DNA from: Selaginella moellendorffii
Taxonomy: Eukaryota; Streptophyta; Lycopodiopsida; Selaginellales; Selaginellaceae
Length of the DNA stretch: 64,000 bases
Reading direction: 5' to 3'
Assembly (NCBI RefSeq): GCF_000143415.4
Contig: NW_003314262.1
Location: 5,676,304-5,740,303 of the forward strand
Shown here: piece by piece, positions 31,400 through 42,637 of the stretch
How the letters are laid out: every line of letters begins with the position of its first letter
Position numbering within the stretch: position 1 is the stretch's first letter
Position numbers and translations under genes: made by a program
The notes under the pieces: generated by a model
Database searches by the model: none
What the model was told of the DNA's origin: nothing
The model's input: the letters and a program-made list of their open reading frames with translations, nothing else

Positions 31400-32340
31400 T
31401 ATGTTCAAGCCGATCTTTAGATATGCCAAATGAGAAAATCTAGACACTTTCCATAAATAACATTTGGGACCGAAATGAAACTAGCACAAAGGGCATAATA
31501 ACAAAGGTGTTTGGTAGACATAGTAAGCTATCATCCGGCGATATTGAGGGATTAGTCTCAATATGTGAGGGTTCTTGCTAAACCAATGCAAAACAGAGCA
31601 AAAAAGAACTAAAAGCTAGGCTAAGAATGCTTAACTAGAAACACATAGGAGTTCCTACCTTATGTCCATCTGGCTAAGTACAGATGCTAAGCCCAGTTTA
31701 CTAACACTTGGACAAGAGGGGCTAATGATGGAAACCAGCAGTACCAACCTCCTGCCGTCATGGCAGTAAGAAAAGAGTGTCTGTAAGGAATGGCCGACAA
31801 GTATCTTTTAATACCCGAAGTCACATTCACGACACTCTCCCCCTAGGGAAAATCAACGTCCCGTCGATGCATACTCGAGTCTAAACCACTGCCAAGGAAA
31901 CAACTCCAGAAAAAGTTCATAGTGATCACACTATGTGAGAAATGCATGGACTTAAATGAGTTAGGAGGCAACCTCTTTGTCTAACGCGGATGCGCTACTA
32001 GCTCAGACACCTTCTGGCCGTCGCTGACAAGGAAACGTTAGCCACCCTTGCTGCTCTGGGTATCATTCAACTTACAAAAGTGTGATATGCCCTTACCCGC
32101 AAGGACATAGAGAGAAAAGCTAGAGGCCCCAACCCTCATGAGCAAAGAAACCAAACCCGTCAGTAAAGTTTACATAGACTACTATAAATAGGTAGTTAGA
32201 GTTATTTACACAGTCATGCCCTTTCAACAGAATAAGGAACATCGACAGAGAGGTAGGTGATGTGACCAGTCGACAGTAGCTACCCCATGACTGGAGATTT
32301 CACCATGCACATGAAGTGCCGAAGCTAGTCTGCCTATACT
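31400..32340 (-). mobile_element. Minus-strand LTR-retrotransposon 3' remnant
   Basis: On the minus strand a short coding-like stretch near 32040-31982 ends RFLVSDGQKVSELVAHPR and a stop. It is followed by degenerate sequence and a purine tract (AGGGGGAGAG, about 31845-31835) directly before TGTCGTGAATG, an LTR-like start at 31834. The LTR would extend leftward past 31400; its far end is not identified. Stops interrupt all frames. Confidence 0.4.
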
Positions 32341-32414
32341 GGCCCAAAGTCAAAGATCAATAGATGGATATTATCAAAGTTATAGACAATGATATCTTAG
32401 AGACTTAATTATCA

Positions 32415-32888
32415 GTGAAGATCGGGAAGCCAATTCACATCAAGGCTGTGGAACTTGGCCACGAGTCAAAGAGCTATGTCGCGAGCACGCTGGTGGACAT
32501 GTATGCAAAGTGTGGAAGCATGGAGAACTCCTGCGAGATCTTCAGCAGCAGTGATTGGTGGTGTCATGGATGGCCCTCATCTTTGGGTACGCAGAGAACG
32601 GCGAGGCTGGGCAAGCTCTGGAGGAGTTCTCGTGGATGAGAACGGTGGAAGCTCTTCGTCCAAACGCTCAAACTCTAGACAATGCAAACCAAGTATGAGG
32701 TGTCTCCACAGATTGAGCACTGGACTTGCCTTGTGGATCTCCTGTGCCACGCGTACGAGCTGGATCACACCATTGCGCTTGCGTGGAGCTTGCCTTGCGG
32801 GAAAGCAGACAAGTTCGTGTGGACGACGATCGTCATCGCGTGCAAAATGGCGGGGGAGCATCACAAGTCTAAATATCAAAATTTTTAG
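32415..32888 (+). pseudogene. Partial duplicate of PPR gene 3 3' end
   Basis: The sequence matches PPR 3 from about 25155 to 26008, including the shared 3' flank (TTAGCTCTTCGTCAACTTTG). It has lost about 360 bp between CAAACTCTAG and CAATGCAAACCAAG, and part of the CAG-rich stretch. It has no start region. The deletion joins different frames, so it cannot make a PPR protein. Confidence 0.85.
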
Positions 32889-32938
32889 CTCTTCGTCAAC
32901 TTTGCTAATCTTCTATCATAGATGGTACATGTGTCTTC

Positions 32939-33406
32939 TTGGGCGTTGTGCAGTGGGCTTGCCTTGGGGTGAGTTGGTACACGAGTTTGCAAGAGCCATG
33001 GTGCCGTGAAGGTGTTGTACATCAGGCTCCCTTCAAACTCCAGTCAGGGACTGATGTCCAAGCTCGACTTCCAGTTCCAGTGCCTGAATTCCAAGTGCAT
33101 CTCGCCGGCGAAGAGTTCTTCTTCCACACTTTTGTGCTTCCCAAGAACGGCGTTGTGAAGCAGAGCATTCAGGTGAACACGACTAATCTTCCAGTGGGAG
33201 AATTCGAGGCGGATGTCGGATCGGGAAAAGTCCCACTCTCGGCAGCGATTCACGTTCGTGCTCACTGGATGTCGAATGGTTACAATCAGGGTACGACGGA
33301 GGCCAAGCTTGTTTGCGACTTGAGCATGGTTCTCCCACAGTATGGGAATAGCCATGCAAGTGATTGGTCAGCCTGTCTATCTCAGACTGTAAACACTTCT
33401 ATATAA
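32939..33406 (+). pseudogene. Diverged NHL/LEA_2 gene fragment
   Basis: Recognisable NHL coding remains without an intact anchor: EPWC, QVHLAGEEFFFHTFVLPKNG, VVKQSIQVNTTNLPVGEFEA, GSGKVPLSAAIHVRAHW. The order matches copies A and B, but the central domain is deleted and the frame breaks near 33010. It appears to be an older paralog. Copy A's neighbourhood has lost this unit. Confidence 0.7.
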
Positions 33407-33440
33407 GTCTAAACTTCGTCCAAAACCCTAATCAAGGTAG

Positions 33441-34091
33441 ATGAATCGATGGAAGAGGGCCTGGCTGGGTCCGCTGGCGGAAACGATAGGGGCTTGTCTC
33501 GCCTTGGGCGTTGTGTTATTGTTTGTAGCGGGTGTCTTCGTGATCTCATGGCTCGCATGGCGCGTCCATCTCCACGAGCCATGGTGCGAGTTCCAGGACG
33601 TGAAGGTCTCGTACATCAAGCTCCCTTCGAACACCACGTCGGGTCTCTTATCCAAGCTCGACTTCCAGTTCCAGTGCCTGAACTCCAAGCACCGCAACTT
33701 CGAGAACGTGATAAAGGTCAAGTTCACAGAATTCGACGTGGGCGTTAGTTACCGCGGGGTGGATCTTACAGGCCAGCAGTTTGACTTTCATAGCTTTGTG
33801 CTCCCAAAGAACGGTGTTGTGCCTGTGAAGCGGAGCGTCATGGTGAATGAGACGAGTCTTCCAATGGAACACTTGGAGCAGCTGAGGGCAGACATTGGAT
33901 CTGGGAGTGTGCCACTCTCTGCGGCAATCCACGCCCGTGCTCACTGGTTATCGTGGGGGATTAGTCAGGGTACAATGGATGCCAGGGTTTTGTGTGGATT
34001 GACTATGGTTCTTCCACAGTTTGGTGACACTACTGCAACGAATATCGGTTTTGATGGCCAGGATAAGTGCCCTGTCCTTTTGTCCCACTAG
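33441..34091 (+). CDS. NDR1/HIN1-like (LEA_2) membrane protein, copy B
   Basis: 216 residues, single exon, nearly identical to 26129-26758 apart from a longer N-terminus (MNRWKRAWLGPLAET) and HARAHWLSWGIS. The transmembrane anchor lies about residues 20-43, then the LEA_2-like domain. The 5' flank (CCAAAACCCTAATCAAGGTAG) and 3' flank are shared with copy A, showing segmental duplication rather than retroposition. Because the fragment at 32939-33406 also keeps AHW, copy B probably preserves the ancestral form. Confidence 0.72.
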   Translation: MNRWKRAWLGPLAETIGACLALGVVLLFVAGVFVISWLAWRVHLHEPWCEFQDVKVSYIKLPSNTTSGLLSKLDFQFQCLNSKHRNFENVIKVKFTEFDVGVSYRGVDLTGQQFDFHSFVLPKNGVVPVKRSVMVNETSLPMEHLEQLRADIGSGSVPLSAAIHARAHWLSWGISQGTMDARVLCGLTMVLPQFGDTTATNIGFDGQDKCPVLLSH

Positions 34092-34204
34092 TTAGTAGTT
34101 TTATGTGATTTATGTATAGTTAGAAACGAGTTAATTTCCTTTTACTAACTACAAGAAAGCTTTGTCTAACTAAAAGCTTTTTTCACCATACATGGAGGAT
34201 TCAT

Positions 34205-34490
34205 ATCATGAAGTGCCTGGACGAGAACACAGCAGAGTTGTCCACCACACCTTTCTCCCATGAAAACGCCACCTCTTCCGTGAGCATTATCTCCACGAGT
34301 TCGTCCGCAGCTTGATCTTCGAGCAGCGTTCCATCTTCATCGATCGTGAGCGCTTGCAGCCATGCTGGACTGATAGACAAAGGGAAGCATTTCTTCAGTG
34401 TTTCTCCATGCATTTAGCACTACTCGTGCATGGTTAATCTCTACGGTCGTACGAATCAGTTGAATGATGCAGTGGCACTGGTGAGGAGTC
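34205..34490. pseudogene. Second copy of the TauD/PPR chimeric fragment
   Basis: Minus-strand TauD 3' sequence (34205-34340) adjoins plus-strand PPR-like sequence (GCTTGCAGCCATGCTGGACT, 34354 onward) as at 26893-27260. The inner plus-strand TauD piece is missing here. It marks the right part of the duplicated cassette. Confidence 0.7.
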
Positions 34491-34499
34491 GAACCAAAT

Positions 34500-34958
34500 T
34501 GTAGTGGTGGTGGTGTTACATCACAACCAAGAGGATATTAATCACAAATGACAAAATTATTTAGTGTAACATTCAGTCTCACTTCTGGAAACCAATATAT
34601 CGTAGTATGACTTATATAATATTTAAATTTCAAATTAGCTAAAGTTTTTAATCTTTCCTGATGCAGATTGAATGTTATGCTGACTGACAATCCAACTTTC
34701 TGCGGCAATCCCTACAGCTCCTTGCACGAAGAAAGAATAACTTTTCTAGAAGAATTACATTTGGACAACAGTTTATTCTGCACGTGTTTAAAATCAATGT
34801 TAAAGATATTGTTAGGTATGCTGTTGTTGGTGCGTTCCTTTCTCATCAGATCTGTGGCCATCCATGGCCAGAATCATGCACTCCCTCTGATAATGAATTT
34901 TTTGAATCAATAGTGGTATAGTGGTTGTGATCTCGTGCGTTTTAAGAAACGCTCGATC
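34500..34958. other. Intergenic, TauD copy 2 upstream region
   Basis: AT-rich with one short open frame (34668-34913) that I do not recognise. It serves as upstream region for the TauD-like gene starting at 34959. Confidence 0.45.
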
Positions 34959-36066
34959 ATGGCTTCCTTCTCACAAATATCCCTCTCTTTCCAGAAGAAG
35001 CTCGAGGATGGATCTCCATTCCCGCTGGTCCTTGTTCCGGCCAACGGTTCTCTCAAGGACTCGGGAGCGCTCGCCAGCGCGCTGCGAATTGAGGAGCAGC
35101 GATTGCGGCTGGAGGAGTGGCTAACCAAGAGTGGCGCGATTTTGCTGCGAGGATTCGAGGTATGGACAGCGCAGGAGCTTGACTCCATTATCGATGCGCT
35201 GGGATGGGAGGAGTACCCTTACTTGGAGATGGGTGGATCGACCAATCGAAAGCAAATGTTTGGGAAAGTTTTCACCTCCAATGACTTACCACGTCAATAT
35301 AACATTGGCTACCACAACGAGGCAGCTTATGTAAGTTTTACTCGTTCTTTTCTCTTTTTTCTAGAGCGATTCGCTTTCTATTTCTTTGTTTCCTCTTCGT
35401 GTTCTAGCTCGAGAAACCACCGGCAAAGATCGCATTTTTTGCGGAGAAAGCTCCAGAGCCTGGAACTGGGGGTGCCACTCCAATTGTCCCAGGTCACGTC
35501 GTTTACAAGCGAGTTCTTGAGAAAACCCATCTAGCAAAGCAACTTCTCGACAAAGGCCGTGTTGTTTACCGCGCGTTTCTAGACGAGAACGCCTGGAAGT
35601 CGCGACTTTCAGCCGAGGACAAGCAATCCGCCGAGACCAAGTAAGAAACTTCCTTTCTTCGAGTTTTTTGGGCTCAAAACTCTTCTCTCGATGATCCAGC
35701 GCCGTGAAAAAGCAATTGGTTTTAACCTGGCTTCCCGACGGAGGAATGATTCTCGACAGCAAACTACTGGGTCCCTTGTTCCGAAAGGATACTGCTGGAA
35801 GGATGGCATATTTCTCGAGCCTTGGGTTTTTCGTGGAGTTTCGCAAGACGCATAAGGATTCGCCAAGAACAGCGCTTGAGTTTGAAGATGGAACGCTGCT
35901 CGAAGATCAAGCTGGCGAAGAACTCGCGGAGATAATGCTGGAGGAAGAGGTGGCGTTTCCATGGGAGAAAGGTGACATTCTTCTGGTGGACAATTCTGCT
36001 GTGTTACACTCGAGGCAGAAAAGCACGTCTAAGGAGCGAGAAATTCTTGTTTCTCTTGCTCAATAA
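34959..36066 (+). CDS. TauD/clavaminate-synthase-like dioxygenase, copy 2
   Basis: Exons 34959-35330, 35408-35640 and 35700-36066 give 323 residues, the same length and phases as copy 1. The start is MASFSQISLSFQKKLEDGSP. Iron ligands are preserved in YHNEAAY and in DNSAVLHSRQ. PRQYNIGYHNEA replaces the PLDWYLGYHNEA of copy 1. The gene is convergent with copy 3, stops being 116 bp apart. All three copies look intact, suggesting recent duplication with retained coding capacity. Confidence 0.88.
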
Positions 36067-36182
36067 TCTTACTCGTTTGAGTCGAAAGGTTTTAACTTTT
36101 CTGAAAAGACGTGCAAACAAAATGTAAGGTATGGTGCACTGCTCTTGATTTTCTTAAATTCTTTTCAAACGACTTATGCCAC

Positions 36183-37303
36183 TTATTGAACAAGAGCAAC
36201 AAGAATTTCTCGCTCCTCAGACGTGCATTTCTGCCTCGAGTGTAGAACAGCAGAGTTGTCCACCAGAAGAATGTCACCTTTCTCCCATGGAAACGCCACC
36301 TCTTCCTCGAGCATTATCTCCACCAGTTCGTCGGCGGTTTCATCAGGGAGCACCGTTCCATCCTCAAACCTGATCGTCATCTTCGGAAAGTCCTCCTTCA
36401 TCTTGCGGAACTCTACGTACGATCCGATGCTGGTGAAGATCGCCATCCTTCCAGCACTATCTTTTTTAAACAATGGCTGCAAGGGCTTGCTCTCGAGAAT
36501 CGCGCCGCCTTCGGGGAGCCAAGTTAGAGTCATGTTCTGCTTCATGGCTCTAGAACAAGAAAGTCAGACCTCGCAGGGCATTAAAGTATCGCAATCTTGT
36601 GGAAAGTTGAGAAAGAATTTGCTTGCCTGGTCTCGACGGTTTGCCTGCCCTGGGTTCTCAAAGCTTTGTCGCTGAGATAGGAGCGAGTTACAACAGGGCC
36701 TTTGTCGAGAAGTTGCTCGGCCAAGTGTTTTCTCTCAAGAACTCGCTTGTACACGACGTACCCTGGAACGATCGGAGTGGCTCCTCCAGTCCCAGGCTCC
36801 GGAGGCTTCGCAGCGAAAAATGCAAGCTTTGAAGGGAATTTCGTGAGCTAAGAACACAAACAAAGCGCTATTTGAGATCCAAGAACAAACAAAGAGATGA
36901 ACTAGCTTACGTAGGCTGCCTCGTTGTGGTAACCAACGTACCAATCCAGGGGAAGATCATTGGCGGTGAGAACCTTTCCATGGACCCTCTTTCGATTGGC
37001 CAGTCCACCGAGCTCCAAGTAGTTGTACTCCTCCCATCCCAGGGCATCGATGATCGAATCAAACTCCTGCCCCGTCCCTACGTCGAATCCTCGCAGCAAA
37101 ATCGCGCCGCTCCTGATCAGCCACTCCTCCAGCTGCGATCGCTGCTCCTGGATTCGCAGGGCGCTGGCGAGAGCTCCAGCGCCCTTGGGCGATCCATTCG
37201 CCGGCGTTAGAACCAGTGGAAATGGCGATCCATTGTCGAGCTCCTTCTGGAAAGGAAGATATGATTGCAAGCACATCGCTGACGATAGCGGGTGAGCCAT
37301 CAT
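36183..37303 (-). CDS. TauD/clavaminate-synthase-like dioxygenase, copy 3
   Basis: Exons 36911-37303, 36627-36847 and 36183-36549 give 326 residues. The N-terminus is different (MMAHPLSSAMCLQSYLPFQK), exon 2 is four codons shorter than in copies 1 and 2, and the sequence is more diverged (EYNYLELGG, ESKPLQPLFKKDSAGRMAIF). The iron ligands HxE and the distal His remain. Intron 2 begins AG|GCAAGC, a GC-AG intron, where copies 1 and 2 have AA|GTAAG. With GC at the donor the phase is exactly right. Confidence 0.85.
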
Positions 37304-37389
37304 TTAGGGCCACACAAATGGAGCGTTTTCATTGGCGGGAAGTTTGGCGCCAAGTTTAAATTGCTTCTTGAGCCCTAGCGGCGGTGGCT

Positions 37390-39469
37390 ATGGCTGATCC
37401 AAGAATGTCCGACTATGCGCGCAAGAGGGCCGAGAACATGGCGAGGAACGCCGAGAAGCTCGCGGAGCTGGGGATCCATGAGGCGGCCAAGTTTCTCCAG
37501 ATTCCAATCAGGTTCTTTCGTCTTACCCTAGTTCTCTAGCCGATGAGTGGAGATTTAGAAATTTTCCTTCAGCGATCGCAATGCTGTCGCGTGGTTTTCT
37601 TGAATCCTTGTGCTTTGGTCTTTTCTGCGGCATTTGTGTTGTTTGTTTGAGAGTTTCATTCTTTTGTTTCCAAAAGATAGCGAAAGCAAAAAAAAGGATA
37701 TTTTCTTTTTGGATTCTATATTCACGCGACGCATGGGGAGCATTTTCTTGAATCCTTGTGCTTTGATCTCTTCTGCCGCATTTGTGTTGTTCGTTTGAGA
37801 TTTCATTTTTTGTTTCCAAAAGATAGCTAAAGTAAAAAAGAGGATTTCTTCTTTTTTGATTCCATATTCACTCCACGAGCATTTTCTTGCTTGTCTGCCG
37901 CATTTGTGTTGTTTGTTTAAGATTTTCTTCCAAAAGACAGGATTTTTTTTCTTGTTTGATTCTATATTCACTCGACGCATGCTGTTTCCAGGGAGCAGCA
38001 AAAGAGAAAACCCAAAGGGTATAAATCTGAGAAGAAGAGGCCCAGAGATGAACAGCCGCTTGTAATTCGGAGGTCACTGCGTACTCGAGGAATCTCTCCA
38101 GAGGTCGGGCCTCTCAAGGACGAACTTTCCGATGCCAAAGTGGTGCCAGAGCCAGAGAAGCTTGACAAACTTAACTGGGAGAAGCCTGTTTCCTTCTCTG
38201 ACGTTCGTGTCAACGACGAGCTCTCAGATGATTCAGTGCGTGCTCGCATTGGCGAGGCAGTAAAAGGCGAGTGTTTGGTAAACTCGGAGGACCAGCGACC
38301 AAAGGACGACTTTGAGCCGCTATCTTTGAAACTCGCTGAGAAGGACGTCGTGAGGATTGTGCCGGAGAAAATTCTCAGCCTGATTCTCCTTCCTCTGAGT
38401 TCAAAGCTGGTGGTGGCTGCCGGGGACAGAGCGGGAAATATCGGCCTCTGGGATGCTGATTACAACGAGGAGAGTGACGAAAGTGTTGTCCACATTTATC
38501 GGCCTCACAGGATACCTGTTACAGCAATAGCAAGCGCACCTGCGAGCTTTACACAGGTGAGTTATGGAATACATTATTTTACTCCCCCCTCCCCCCCCCC
38601 CCCCCCCCCCCCCCCCCCCTTTTTTTTTCTAACAGCGCCTTTGCCTTTGTAGATTGCGACTTGCAGCTGTGATGGTTCTGTCCTCCTCATGGACATTGAC
38701 AAAGCGGCTTTCAGCAGAGTGTTTTTATCTGACGAGTCCTTAAGTGCCATGAGCTATCTCGCAGAGAGCACGCACGTTATTTCCATTGGTGACTACGAAG
38801 GAGATATGAAACTAGTGGATGCAAGAAGCTCCACGGTAGCGTCACACTGGAAGCTGCACGAGAGACGCATTCACTCCATAGACTCTACGCCGCAGCGGCC
38901 TCACCAGGTTGCTACAAGTTCCGGAGATGGAACAGTCTCCCTGTGGGACGTCCGCGTCACAAAGAGGAACCTGGCAACCATGACCCACGGAAAAGCCGTG
39001 CACTCGGCATACTTCTCACCATCGGGAGATCAACTGGCTTCGACCAGGTAAATACTCAAAACGTTTTAAAGTTGCCTTTATGGCTGAGTTACTCGATCCC
39101 CGCAGTTATGACGATCACGTAGGCCTCTGGAGTGGAAAGCACAATGACGATCCCGTCATGATCAGCCACAACAATCAGACAAACCGCTGGATTGCGACGT
39201 TCAGGTGGGAAACCTTTTGAGTAAAAATCTCGAAATGCGGATTTAAATTGCGTTGCAGGGCAATTTGGAGCTGGAGTGACAACTACGTCTACATTGCAAA
39301 CATGAGCAGAGCCATCGATGTGATATCCACTCGCGAGAACAAACTGGTTGCATCGCTTCGAAGCGAGGAAATGACTTCCATACCTTCGAGACTGGCACGG
39401 CATCCTCTTTTACCTGGAGTTCTGGCCGGTGGCACTGCCGGTGGCAAAATCTTTCTGTGGAGAAGTTAA
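37390..39469 (+). CDS. WDR76: WD40 protein, WDR76/CMR1-like
   Basis: Five exons: 37390-37511, 37992-38556, 38653-39047, 39106-39204 and 39259-39469, giving 463 residues. The N-terminus YARKRAENMARNAEKLAELG is the KRxxNxxRNxxxLxxLGI motif of WDR76/CMR1 proteins. It is followed by a basic stretch (KRKPKGYKSEKKRPRDEQ) and then WD repeats (LVVAAGDRAGNIGLWDAD, IATCSCDGSVLLMDID, VATSSGDGTVSLWDVR, GGTAGGKIFLWRS). The family binds chromatin at DNA damage and takes part in protein quality control in the nucleus. Intron 1 is long and T-rich with a repeated segment; intron 2 contains a 29-C homopolymer. Confidence 0.9.
38591..38619 (+). repeat. Poly-C run of 29 in WDR76-like intron 2
   Basis: Twenty-nine consecutive C residues followed by a T tract form the pyrimidine-rich end of the intron before TTTGTAG. 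The opposite strand is poly-G. Confidence 0.95.
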
Positions 39470-39726
39470 TCGTGTTCAATCAACACTGACTCCTTTTTTT
39501 ACATTTTTTCTCGCTCAGCCAACTTAATCAGATAAGGAGAAGGATGGCAGGGTCCCAAATGGGAAAACTCGACTCCGGAGGCAACACGTGGAGAGCCGGG
39601 ACATAAGTATAATTTTTTGAGGGTTCCTTGGCTTGGCAGTGTGGAGGCTTCGCTTTCTTTCCTTGAGGTACATGTCCGTTTAGCTGTTCTTGATGATTCC
39701 TTCTTTATTTTCTTGATAGCAAAGCT

Positions 39727-41894
39727 ATGGATCCTTACAAGGTATTAGTTCTCCTTTTTTTTTCTTTTTTTTTCCCCCCACGTTTAGTGCTCTAATCTTC
39801 TTCGTCTTTCCAGCACACTCCATCAAGCGCTTTCAATTCTTCTTTTTTCACCACAAACTCTGGCACTCCCGTCTGGAACAACAATTCCTCTTTGACAGTT
39901 GGGTCACGAGGTACGTTATGATAGTGTTCTTTCTTTCTTGTAAGCGTTTAATTTTTTTTTTCTCAACGATCTCTCACATGGTGTTTTATCAGGGCCTATT
40001 CTGCTGGAAGATTATCACTTGATCGAGAAGCTTGCTCAGTTTGACAGGGAACGCATTCCCGAGCGCGTCGTCCATGCGCGTGGAGCAAGTGCAAAGGGTT
40101 ACTTTGAAGTCACCCACGACATCTCAAACCTCACCTGCGCGGATTTCCTGCGTGCACCTGGAGTCCAGACACCGCTGATTGTGAGGTTCTCCACCGTCAT
40201 TCACGAACGTGGAAGCCCCGAGACACTCCGTGATCCCAGAGGCTTTGCCGTCAAATTCTACACGCGGGAGGTGAGTAAACTATCTGGTGATGTTGCTAAG
40301 TTGGACACGAAATTCCATCTTTGACTTTTTTCGCTTTGTTTGCGAGCAGGGAAACTTCGATCTGGTTGGAAACAACATTCCCGTGTTCTTCGTACGTGAT
40401 GGCATCAAGTTCCCTGACATGATCCACGCTCTCAAGCCAAACCCAAAGACGCATGTTCAAGAGCCTTGGCGCATTATGGACCACTTCTCGCATCATCCGG
40501 AGAGCTGTCACATGTTTACTTTTCTCTTCGACGACCACGGAATTCCTCTCAATTACCGTCACATGGAAGGCTTCGGGGTACACACGTTCACTCTGGTCAA
40601 TCGCGCCGGCAAGTGTACGTATGTCAAGTTCCACTGGAAGCCAACTTGCGGACTAAAGTATCTGAGCAAGCAAGAGGCTGTGGTCGTCGGCGGCTCTAAT
40701 CACAGCCATGCAACCAAGGATCTCTACGACTCCATCGCGGCCGGAAACTATCCAGAGTGGAAGCTGTTCATTCAGACTATGAACCCCTCCAACGAGGAGA
40801 TGTTCGACTTTGATCCGCTCGACGTTACGAAGACTTGGCCGGAGGAAATGTTCCCGCTCCAACCGGTTGGCCGCATGGTGCTCAACAAAAACATTGACAA
40901 CTTCTTCGCGGAGAACGAGCAGCTTGCGTTTTGTCCGGCGCTCATCGTCCCTGGCGTCTACTATACCGACGACAAGATGCTCCAGACTAGAATCTTCTCA
41001 TACGCCGACACGCAGCGGCACCGACTTGGACCGAACTATCTCATGCTGCCTGCAAATGCACCCAAGTGCGCACATCACAATAATCATCACGAAGGCTTTA
41101 TGAACTTCATGCACAGGGATGAGGAGGTATGGTGGTGGAATGTTCTCCAGTTTTTTCTTTGTTTGAGCTTTTTTTAATGATTTGTACTCGTTCTGTCTTT
41201 TGATTTTTCTAACCACTCGTCGTGAACTGTCAAACACAGGTGAACTATTTTCCATCACGATTCGACGCAGTTCGCCACGCCGAGCAAGTCCCGATTCCCT
41301 CACGTCCTGTGAGTGGCCGCCGAGAAAAGGTAGAGAAAAGCTTTGGCTTGTTTAAGCCTGGATGCCAGCTTCAAAGTCTTGACCGGTGCGTGCACAGGTG
41401 ATGCTGGAAAAAGAGAACAATTTCGCACAACCTGGCGTGAGGTACAGATCATGGCCAGCTGACAGGTGAGCGAGCAATGTCGTGCAAAAACTTCTGCCCA
41501 TGTTTTTCTTCCATTTTTCTTTTTTTTTTCCTTCCTTCTCTCGCTCTTTCTCTCTCTTTCTCTCTCTCACTCGCTTGAGGATCTGGTGGTCGTGCAAAGC
41601 AAAGTTTCCTAACTTTTGTGTTACACTGACTGTCTTTGCTTGGCAGGCAAGAGAGGTTCATTGAGAATTGGGTGGACGCTCTATCCGATTCACGCGTTAC
41701 TCATGAAATACGCAGTGTGTGGATTTCGTATTGGTCCCAGGTACGTAGCTTGTTTTCTTATCCTTTCTTTTTTATCCTTCGACCGTCTCGATAGTGGACG
41801 GCATGCTAATTGTCTTTCTGCTTAACGCGTGCAGTGCGATAAGTCCCTCGGCCAGCGAATCGCGGCTCAACTTCAGTCCAAATCCAACATGTGA
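39727..41894 (+). CDS. CAT: Catalase
   Basis: Eight exons: 39727-39741, 39814-39910, 39993-40270, 40350-41126, 41240-41329, 41398-41465, 41647-41740 and 41835-41894, giving 492 residues, the standard plant catalase length. It decomposes hydrogen peroxide in peroxisomes using heme. Visible landmarks are the catalytic-His region [19 protein letters not shown], the distal Asn region [20 protein letters not shown] and the proximal heme ligand motif [17 protein letters not shown]. The start ATG opens a 5-codon first exon (MDPYK). The C-terminus QSKSNM departs from the more usual plant ending such as RPSM. Likely a housekeeping or light/stress-responsive gene. Confidence 0.96.
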
Positions 41895-42637
41895 TTCAGC
41901 CTGGGTTGGAGGTTTGTGGCTTTTGTTTCCAGTTTTTCTTTCCTTTTCGTGCAAGTAGCTCGCGCTGTTGTCTCTTGTGATATGATACATTTTTAATCTT
42001 TCCTAGCTTTTTTTTCCAAAAGGCTTCCAAGTCAAGGCGATTGAATTGCGTCCCAGCAGCCAGCCACAAGAGAGAACGCAAAGTATGTTTAAGAGTGTGA
42101 AAGCTTTGAACGTTTTCTTCCTTTTTTTCCTTCTTGGTCAGGGACTGATGAGCCACCTTTCTTTGTGGAATCAAATCAGATGTTGATTCCTGTGTGCCGG
42201 AAAGATGTGTTGCAACAAATCTAAAAAAATGTTTGTGAAGATCAATCTCTACCAAACTATGCTGTGCTCGTACGCGCAACCAGTGGTGATAAAAAAAACA
42301 CTTCGAAAAATGTGAGAGATGAAATTATACAGTGCTGGCCTACCCAACTGTTCGTTCTCCTGTCCACAAAATCTCCGATTCCGACATTTTAAATCGCGGG
42401 AATATCTTGCGGCATAATCATTCCGTACAAGAGACTTCCCACCAAGAAACGAATGAATGAATGAAAACGAATGACACAAAAGATCCCAAAACTGGCCTAA
42501 CACCCTCTCACTCTCTCCTCCCTCCAATAAGAGAACTAAAAGCTCCAATGAACTCTAGAAAACTACTAAGATCTCTCCAGCTCTAAAGAAACAAAGAAAC
42601 AAAGAGATACCTTGCAAAGAAGCAAACTCGCTCGCTC

